From JBOFGK01 sp051649085 (GTDB lineage: Bacteria > Bacillota_I > Bacilli_A > UBA3375): a DNA stretch of 12,127 bases. Positions 7,567-12,127 of this stretch are shown here, piece after piece. A program made the position numbers and the translations under genes. Within the stretch, counting starts at the first letter, position 1, and each line of letters starts with the position of its first letter. Location of the stretch: NCBI GenBank assembly GCA_051649085.1, contig JBOFGK010000007.1:1-12127 (forward strand). Direction: 5' to 3'. A model generated the notes under the pieces. That model saw nothing but the letters and a program-made list of their open reading frames with translations, made no database searches and was not told the origin of the DNA.

Positions 7567-7603
7567 AGAGGATAATTTCAATGAATAATTGAGATTATCC
7601 TCT
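7567..7603 (+). terminator. Long hairpin between the two M23 genes, lacking a T tract
   Basis: AGAGGATAAT (7567-7576) pairs perfectly with ATTATCCTCT (7594-7603). A T-G pair and TCAAT/ATTGA (7578-7582/7588-7592) continue the stem to about 16 bp around a 5-base loop GAATA. It sits 26 bases after the stop, where a terminator is expected. However, it is followed by TTC and nine A residues rather than by T's, and neither strand offers a T tract. It may be an RNA 3' stabiliser, a processing site or a weak terminator. Confidence 0.55.
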
Positions 7604-7621
7604 TTCAAAAAAAAAGAATTC

Positions 7622-7671
7622 AACTGATTTTGTAAATAAAATTAGTTAAATATACAAAATTGTGATAGAAT
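7622..7671 (+). promoter_or_regulatory. Promoter of the second M23 hydrolase with overlapping inverted repeat
   Basis: An extended -10, TGaTAGAAT (7663-7671), lies 17 bases after a poor -35, TAGTTA (7643-7648). An inverted repeat AACTGATTTT (7622-7631) / AAAATTAGTT (7638-7647), with one G-T pair, covers the -35. The weak -35 and the covering repeat are what one expects of a regulated promoter. The -10 region shares the string CAAAATTGTGATA with the lipoprotein promoter at 10690-10718. The leader would be about 85 bases. Confidence 0.5.
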
Positions 7672-7764
7672 ATATATGTATAAATTATGCTAGATTATAT
7701 GAAAAGTTAAAAAATAAATAAGGACTAATTGAAGAAAATAAAGGTATATTGGTGAAAGGAAAAA

Positions 7765-9078
7765 ATGAAAAAATATTTACAACTTGTCATCATGTCAATG
7801 ATTTTAAGTGTGCTATTTGTAGATACACTCTACTATGCTGTTGAGAAAGTTGATGATCGAAGTTTAAGTCAAATTGAAGCAGATATTGAAAAATTAAACA
7901 AAGAAAAAGAAAGTTTACAATCAGAAGTAGATTTATTAGGAAAAGATGTTCAAAAAATCGGTCAAACAATTGAAACAACTCAAGCAGAAATTGATGCAGC
8001 GCAAACTAAAATTTCTCAATTAGAAAAAGATATTCCAAAAGCTAAAGGAAACGCTGGAAATATGTTGCAATTTCTTCAATTAAGTCAAAATACTTCTTTT
8101 GTACTGGAATTAGCAAGTGGAACACTGGCTGAGACTCAAAAGAAAGTTGAGAACTTAAATGTTTTAGTTGGAGAAGCGACCTCGATAATTAATAACTTAT
8201 TGGTGATGGAAAAAGAACTAGCATTTGAAAAAACTAACTTAGAAATTAAGCAGGAAAAATTAGTTGTTTTAAAAGAAGAAAAAAATAGTCAACTTGCAGC
8301 TAAAGGAAATTTGATTGATGATAATGCAGTAAAAAATAAAGTTAATCAAGATTTAAAAGTGTTGTATGAAGAAGCCGGATGTAAACCTGGTGAAGTGTTT
8401 GGAATTTCTTGTGGATTACCACCTGAACCTCCAACACGTCCAATAATTCCATCAAAACCTGTACCTCCGTCAGTAATCCCCCCAACAACTGATAATAATA
8501 ATGGAAGCACTGGGGGTGGCGGTAACAATGGTGGTAGTACTGGTGGAAACAACAATGGAAATAACGGTGGAAACAATGGTGGTGGAAACGGTGGAACAAC
8601 AAATGATGGGATTTTGTATAGACCAACAGAAATTGGACAAATTTCAGAAGAGTACGGTGGATACCCTGGACATATCGGAATCGATAGCGCTTTAAATCGT
8701 GGAACACCGATCTATCCAGTACTGGATGGAGTTGTTATATCTGCAACATCTGGGTGTTTTGAAAATGATCCTTCCTGTGGTGGTGGCTTTGGAAATTATG
8801 TAGTCATGCTTCATAATGTTCGTGGGACACCTGTTTATGCGTATTATGCACATATGTCATCTGTAAACGTAAGTCGTGGACAAAACGTTGGAGCATTTAC
8901 ATCAATTGGAAGTTCAGGTAATACAGGACAAAGTACTGGTCCACATTTACATTTAGAACTAATTCCTGATTCAAATAGAAACGGTTCAGCTGACCGGTTC
9001 CCAAAACCTGGTGAATCAGTTAATCCTAGAAATTATATTAAATTTCCATCTCCATGGGTTCCTTGGAATGGACGTTAA
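7765..9078 (+). CDS. Secreted M23 murein hydrolase with PcsB/EnvC-like coiled coil (paralogue 2)
   Basis: This 437-residue protein has the same plan as the gene before it and surely arose by tandem duplication. The leader (1-25), coiled coil (about 28-185) and cysteines 206/216 align position for position without gaps. The M23 domain keeps Zn ligands His303, Asp307 and His396 and catalytic His363 (YAHMS), so it should be active. The main difference is the linker: a Pro-rich part (219-240) and a Gly/Asn/Ser-rich part (244-279), about 42 residues longer than in paralogue 1, which should extend reach through the wall. Cys331/Cys338 match the paralogue's second pair. The loop after HLHLELIP reads DSNRNG, the Ca-like turn in altered form. 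AAAGGA (7755-7760) precedes the ATG. It has its own promoter and a strong shared terminator. FtsEX control is inferred from relatives. Confidence 0.93.
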   Translation: MKKYLQLVIMSMILSVLFVDTLYYAVEKVDDRSLSQIEADIEKLNKEKESLQSEVDLLGKDVQKIGQTIETTQAEIDAAQTKISQLEKDIPKAKGNAGNMLQFLQLSQNTSFVLELASGTLAETQKKVENLNVLVGEATSIINNLLVMEKELAFEKTNLEIKQEKLVVLKEEKNSQLAAKGNLIDDNAVKNKVNQDLKVLYEEAGCKPGEVFGISCGLPPEPPTRPIIPSKPVPPSVIPPTTDNNNGSTGGGGNNGGSTGGNNNGNNGGNNGGGNGGTTNDGILYRPTEIGQISEEYGGYPGHIGIDSALNRGTPIYPVLDGVVISATSGCFENDPSCGGGFGNYVVMLHNVRGTPVYAYYAHMSSVNVSRGQNVGAFTSIGSSGNTGQSTGPHLHLELIPDSNRNGSADRFPKPGESVNPRNYIKFPSPWVPWNGR

Positions 9079-9104
9079 TTATTAGTTAAATGTGTTTAAT
9101 ATTT

Positions 9105-9134
9105 AAAAAACAACTTCAAATGAAGTTGTTTTTT
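9105..9134. terminator. Bidirectional rho-independent terminator between convergent genes
   Basis: A run of six A's, then CAACTTC (9111-9117) pairs with GAAGTTG (9122-9128) around AAAT, then six T's (9129-9134). With A and T tracts on opposite sides of a perfect stem, it can stop transcription in both directions. It serves the second M23 gene on the plus strand and glnA on the minus strand. Confidence 0.92.
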
Positions 9135-9194
9135 GTTTTAAAGTACTTATAGATAGTAGTTGTTAGTCATGTCTTTGTAAAAAATTAAAGCTTT

Positions 9195-10526
9195 TTAATA
9201 TCGTCTCATATAACGATCTGTTTCCCACTTGTGAACTTGCGTTTTAAATTCTTCCCATTCTTTATTTTTCGCACGAACAAATGTATCAAGCGTATGTTTT
9301 CCGAGTGCTTCACAAATAATTTGGTTGGCTTTTAAAGCTTTAATGGCATCATATAAGTTATCTGGTAAATTAACAATCCCTAATTTTTCACGTTCTTCTC
9401 TAGTTAATTTAAATAAATCAGTTTGCACCGGTGCAATACATTTCATTTTTTTAGCTAAACCATCTAGACCTGCTTCTAAAATAACAGCAAGTGCTAAATA
9501 TGGATTTGCAGTTGGATCAACAGAACGAATTTCAATACGTGTTCCTTTACCTCGAGAAACAGGGATTCTAATAAAAGTCGAACGATTACTTGGTGACCAT
9601 GCAACGTAACATGGCGCTTCATAACCAGGCACTAATCTTTTATATGAATTAACTGTTGGGTTTGTAATTGCTGTAATCGCTCTTGAATGATAAATGATTC
9701 CGGCCATCCATTGGTATGCAATTTCACTTAATTGCAAACGATCTTTTGGATCATAGAATGCATTATCACCGTTTGGAAGTGAAAGTGAACAATTTGTATG
9801 CATTCCATTACCAGCCAGATTAGCAAATGGTTTGGGCATAAAAGTTGCTAACATATTGTGACGTGAAGCTACATTTTTCACAACTAACTTAAATGTTTGA
9901 AGTGAATCACATGCTTCGATTGCATTTTGAAATCTAAAATTAATTTCGTGTTGACTTGGTCCAACTTCGTGATGAGAAGCTTCGATGTCAAAACCTAATC
10001 CTTGTAATTCCATAACAATTTCTCGACGTAAATCTTCACCTGAATCAATTGGTGCTAAGTCAAAGTAACCACCATTTTCTTTAAGTGGCAGTGGTTCAAA
10101 TGTTATTTCATCCAATTTAATTGCATAAAATTCAGGTTCAAATCCAATCATAAAATTATCTAAGCCATGTTCTTTTAATTTTTTCAATGAATTAGCTAAA
10201 ATCACACGTGGATCTCCTTCAAATGGTTTTCCATCAGGACGATGCACATTACAAATTAACCGAGCTACTCGACCGTATTTTTCACCTTCCCACGTTTGAA
10301 TCATCCACGTACTTAAATCAGGTACTAAACGCATATCAGTCTCCGAAATTCTAACAAATCCTTCAACCGATGAACCATCAAACATTGTATGTCCATCAAG
10401 CGCATCATTTAACATTGATACTGGAATTTCTACATTTTTGATTATTCCCATAATGTCAGTAAATTGAAGTCGAACGTATGTAATATTATTTTCTTCAGCA
10501 TTTTTCAAAATTTGTTTCTTTGTCAT
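9195..10526 (-). CDS. glnA: Glutamine synthetase type I (GSI-alpha)
   Basis: The enzyme makes glutamine from glutamate, ammonia and ATP as a cytoplasmic dodecamer. At 443 residues it matches the Bacillus-type short GSI and lacks the extra segment of the adenylylated GSI-beta enzymes. Visible signatures are DGSSVEGF (50-57), the metal/ATP site FEPEF (129-133), SHHEVGPSQHE (184-194), NGMHTN (240-245), NPTVNSYKRLVPGYEAP (289-305, with the flap Glu303) and RIEIRSVDPTANP (330-342). Arg59 corresponds to the residue involved in glutamine feedback in Bacillus, and the C-terminus RYMRRY resembles the segment that contacts GlnR/TnrA there. GGAGG (10531-10535) sets the start. There is no glnR beside it, and I find no GlnR/TnrA box upstream. 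It is monocistronic, convergent with the M23 gene and divergent from the lipoprotein. Confidence 0.98.
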   Translation of the reverse strand: MTKKQILKNAEENNITYVRLQFTDIMGIIKNVEIPVSMLNDALDGHTMFDGSSVEGFVRISETDMRLVPDLSTWMIQTWEGEKYGRVARLICNVHRPDGKPFEGDPRVILANSLKKLKEHGLDNFMIGFEPEFYAIKLDEITFEPLPLKENGGYFDLAPIDSGEDLRREIVMELQGLGFDIEASHHEVGPSQHEINFRFQNAIEACDSLQTFKLVVKNVASRHNMLATFMPKPFANLAGNGMHTNCSLSLPNGDNAFYDPKDRLQLSEIAYQWMAGIIYHSRAITAITNPTVNSYKRLVPGYEAPCYVAWSPSNRSTFIRIPVSRGKGTRIEIRSVDPTANPYLALAVILEAGLDGLAKKMKCIAPVQTDLFKLTREEREKLGIVNLPDNLYDAIKALKANQIICEALGKHTLDTFVRAKNKEWEEFKTQVHKWETDRYMRRY

Positions 10527-10548
10527 TTTTCCTCCGGAGTTTCTTTTA

Positions 10549-10557
10549 ATTATAGCA
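10549..10557 (-). promoter_or_regulatory. Extended -10 of the glnA promoter
   Basis: On the minus strand TGcTATAAT (10557 down to 10549) lies just upstream of the glnA ribosome binding site. No good -35 is found at 16-18 bases (TTACTT at best), so the promoter relies on the extended -10. The transcript leader would be very short (about 15-20 bases), leaving little room for leader-based control. Confidence 0.6.
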
Positions 10558-10689
10558 CATTATTTTCTAAAAAGTAATAAAAGTTCAAAAAACTAATTTT
10601 TTTCAAAAAAATGTAATAATATTCAAGATGTATATGTCTTTAAAGAAGTGATTCAATTAAATGCAAAAACTTCTTATAATTTAATGAAC

Positions 10690-10718
10690 TTGACACAATT
10701 TCAAAATTGTGATACTAT
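10690..10718 (+). promoter_or_regulatory. Lipoprotein promoter with an operator-like palindrome in its spacer
   Basis: TTGACA (10690-10695), a 17-base spacer and TACTAT (10713-10718) with TG at 10710-10711 form a strong promoter. The inverted repeat CACAATTT-CA-AAATTGTG (10694-10711) fills the spacer and overlaps the -35 and the TG. A dimeric repressor bound there would block polymerase. No regulator gene is adjacent. A second inverted repeat AAGAAGT/ACTTCTT (10643-10649/10669-10675) lies upstream in the same 247-base divergent gap. Confidence 0.75.
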
Positions 10719-10773
10719 TTATTTAATTTGAATAAAATGTTGAGATTATAAAAAAGATTAAAAAAAGGAAGAA

Positions 10774-11805
10774 ATGAAAAAATATTATTTAATTATTTAT
10801 GTATTAATTGTACTTACGAGTTGTGCAAGCAATCAGGAAATAAAATACGGAATTACATTTGAAACACAAGATTTCAGAGCATTTACACAGTTTTTCGATC
10901 AAGATTATAATTACCTTAAAACTGAAAAAGCTAAAAATGAGATGTCAAGAATTAGATATAGTTCGTATAGCAAAAAAAATATTATTAGTACAAACAACGG
11001 AAGTAATATGCTGGATGTTTGCATTGGAGAAAATTGTACAAATTATGAAAATAAACTTGAGCAATCAAGTTATTCACAGGGTGTAATGACAGCGCCATTT
11101 GGTGATTTTGATATTAGAATGTATCAAACAAATAATGATTTTAAAAATGAAATTTTAAATATAAACACAGGAAAAATTTTGAAAATAGATGCTAAAATAA
11201 CTCTAGTAGGTACATATTCCGAAGATTCACTATGGTTTCTAAGTGTTCCTGAGTCTAAAGATAATAAACCTAAGCAAGAATTGATTGAAGTTGATCCAAA
11301 ATTAATGGAGGTGAAACAGATAATTACTAATGAACAGATCTCTAAAAGAAACATGGCGAGCATCTTTCCAATTCTTGTTAATCAAAAACAATATTTTTAT
11401 TCACCAGAATTAGATAAACTTCAATTATTTGATAATATGCAATTTGTTGATAGTGAGTTGGATAATATTATTCCGTATACAGAACCGAATATAAAGCAAC
11501 TTGACACAATTGATGGTAAAACTTATTATTCAGTTTGCCAGCTTGTAAATAGATGCTTGTATACAGATTTTGAAAAAATGATTGAGCTTAAACTTAATAA
11601 AAATTCAAAATTTTTGCAAGTTACCGATACAATTTATTTGGAAGATAAAAAAGTATTTTTGTCAGTAATTCAAAATGCGGAAAAACCCACCAAACTGCAA
11701 ACAACATTCATTGAGTTTGATCCCCAAAAATTTAATTATAAAGTTGTTAACCAAGTATCAACAGATGAGAATATTATTATAAATACACAACTTTCGAAAT
11801 ATTGA
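10774..11805 (+). CDS. Putative lipoprotein of unknown function
   Basis: I do not recognise this 343-residue protein. A short signal peptide ends in a lipobox LTSC with Cys17 as the likely lipid-anchored residue, so the mature protein should sit on the outer face of the membrane. The rest has no membrane helix. It alternates short hydrophobic strands with turns: 'ELIEVDPKLMEVK' near 169-181 and 'TFIEFDPQKFNYK' near 311-323 look like related repeat units ending in D-P turns. A beta-propeller-like sensor or binding fold is conceivable but unproven. Two close cysteine pairs, 83/88 (CIGENC) and 255/261, may form disulfides. AAGGAAG precedes the ATG. It has its own promoter, is divergent from glnA, and no terminator is obvious after it. 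The following 293 bases to the next start hold only promoter and palindrome signals. Confidence 0.8.
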   Translation: MKKYYLIIYVLIVLTSCASNQEIKYGITFETQDFRAFTQFFDQDYNYLKTEKAKNEMSRIRYSSYSKKNIISTNNGSNMLDVCIGENCTNYENKLEQSSYSQGVMTAPFGDFDIRMYQTNNDFKNEILNINTGKILKIDAKITLVGTYSEDSLWFLSVPESKDNKPKQELIEVDPKLMEVKQIITNEQISKRNMASIFPILVNQKQYFYSPELDKLQLFDNMQFVDSELDNIIPYTEPNIKQLDTIDGKTYYSVCQLVNRCLYTDFEKMIELKLNKNSKFLQVTDTIYLEDKKVFLSVIQNAEKPTKLQTTFIEFDPQKFNYKVVNQVSTDENIIINTQLSKY

Positions 11806-11928
11806 TTAAAATAAAAATTGCTTAAAATAATTATTTAGTAAAGAGATTACTTGTAAATATCAATAATATTTTGTTTGTGGAAAGAGCACTTTATTTAGTA
11901 CTAGAGTAGGAGTTTATAGTGTAGTTCG

Positions 11929-11945
11929 ATTATTGTTACAATAAT
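11929..11945. repeat. Inverted repeat upstream of the last promoter
   Basis: ATTATTG (11929-11935) and CAATAAT (11939-11945) flank TTA as a perfect 7-bp inverted repeat. It lies 45 bases upstream of the -35 at 11991. There is no T tract, so it is not a terminator of the lipoprotein gene. It could be an activator or repressor site or chance in AT-rich DNA. Confidence 0.3.
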
Positions 11946-11990
11946 GTAATCACACTTTTGTTTGATAGATTTTTAGTTTAGCGAAAACAG

Positions 11991-12019
11991 TTGACATAGA
12001 ATATTAAAATTGATATACT
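11991..12019 (+). promoter_or_regulatory. Consensus sigma-A promoter for the gene leaving the window
   Basis: TTGACA (11991-11996), a 17-base spacer and TATACT (12014-12019) preceded by TG (12011-12012) make this, with 119-147, the best promoter in the window. Transcription would start near 12026, upstream of the palindrome at 12051-12066. Confidence 0.85.
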
Positions 12020-12050
12020 ATATTTACCAATTGGAAATTGTTATTATTAT

Positions 12051-12066
12051 TGCAAAAGCTTTTGCA
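12051..12066. promoter_or_regulatory. Perfect 16-bp palindrome, candidate operator in the leader
   Basis: TGCAAAAGCTTTTGCA is a perfect palindrome about 25 bases after the predicted transcription start and 33 bases before the likely start codon. The position suits a repressor acting as a roadblock. It does not fit the CcpA cre consensus in spacing or centre. Its regulator is unknown. Confidence 0.55.
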
Positions 12067-12098
12067 GAGAGAGAGAACAAAATGATAAAGGAAGCAAA

Positions 12099-12127
12099 AT
12101 GGTTACAGGTAGTTGTTGCGGTAGTTG
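12099..12127 (+). CDS. Start of an unidentified gene, truncated by the window end
   Basis: A consensus promoter and a leader lead to two overlapping start candidates. ATG at 12099 has AAAGGAA six to seven bases upstream and would begin MVTGSCCGS, an oddly cysteine-rich start. ATG at 12082 has only a GAGAGAGAG tract as ribosome binding site and would begin MIKEAKWLQVVVAVV, which could open into a hydrophobic leader. The ribosome binding site favours 12099, the residue composition favours 12082. Both frames stay open to the edge, so product and frame cannot be decided here. Confidence 0.45.

Noticed and set aside
8342..8707. Minus-strand and alternate-frame reading frames across the Gly/Asn-rich linker
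   Set aside because: They are by-products of repetitive GGT/AAC codons: low-complexity His/Phe/Pro strings, no ribosome binding site, and they lie inside a well-supported M23 gene.
10527..10773. GlnR/TnrA operator for glnA
   Set aside because: No TGTNA-N7-TNACA pair is present in the divergent gap.
12050..12066. CcpA cre site
   Set aside because: The palindrome is 16 bases with a GC centre and does not align with the cre consensus at the conserved CG.

Overview
The window is a low-G+C, standard-code bacterial chromosome segment. TGA is used only as a stop and TGG codes Trp. Shine-Dalgarno sequences are purine-rich (AAAGGAG, GGAGG), promoters are sigma-A type, and the exported proteins have Gram-positive architectures: a thioester/Cna_B adhesin, PcsB/EnvC-like coiled-coil hydrolases and a Bacillus-type glutamine synthetase. 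It therefore looks like a Bacillota member, possibly Erysipelotrichia/Turicibacter/Culicoidibacter-like. That placement is inference and no species is claimed.

Layout. Positions 1-118 hold AT-rich DNA with no gene I can support. A consensus promoter at 119-147 drives a serine beta-lactamase-family hydrolase (239-1507) that ends in a clean terminator. After a 240-base gap with only weak promoter signals lies a large surface adhesin (1746-4358): signal peptide, thioester domain, five Cna_B-type isopeptide domains and a C-terminal membrane anchor with a non-canonical sorting motif. Next come a rhomboid protease (4439-5305) and fmt, methionyl-tRNA formyltransferase (5329-6255), 23 bases apart and apparently one transcript. 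Two tandem paralogous M23 murein hydrolases follow (6360-7541 and 7765-9078), each with its own promoter and separated by palindromic hairpins. A bidirectional terminator (9105-9134) separates the second from a convergent glnA (9195-10526, minus strand). Divergent from glnA is a lipoprotein of unknown function (10774-11805) whose promoter contains an operator-like palindrome. The window ends at a consensus promoter, a 16-bp palindrome and the first codons of another gene.

How the genes relate. Five of the eight complete genes encode exported proteins: the serine hydrolase, the adhesin, two peptidoglycan hydrolases and the lipoprotein. The region is mainly a cell-envelope segment with two housekeeping genes (fmt, glnA) inside it. 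Three themes cross gene boundaries. Closely spaced cysteine pairs occur in the extracytoplasmic parts of four exported proteins, suggesting oxidative folding outside the membrane. Asp/Asn-rich Ca-binding-like loops occur in three of them. Every convincing promoter on the plus strand carries an extended -10 (TGn) and a 17-base spacer. I see no defence system, CRISPR array, transposon, tRNA or rRNA gene.
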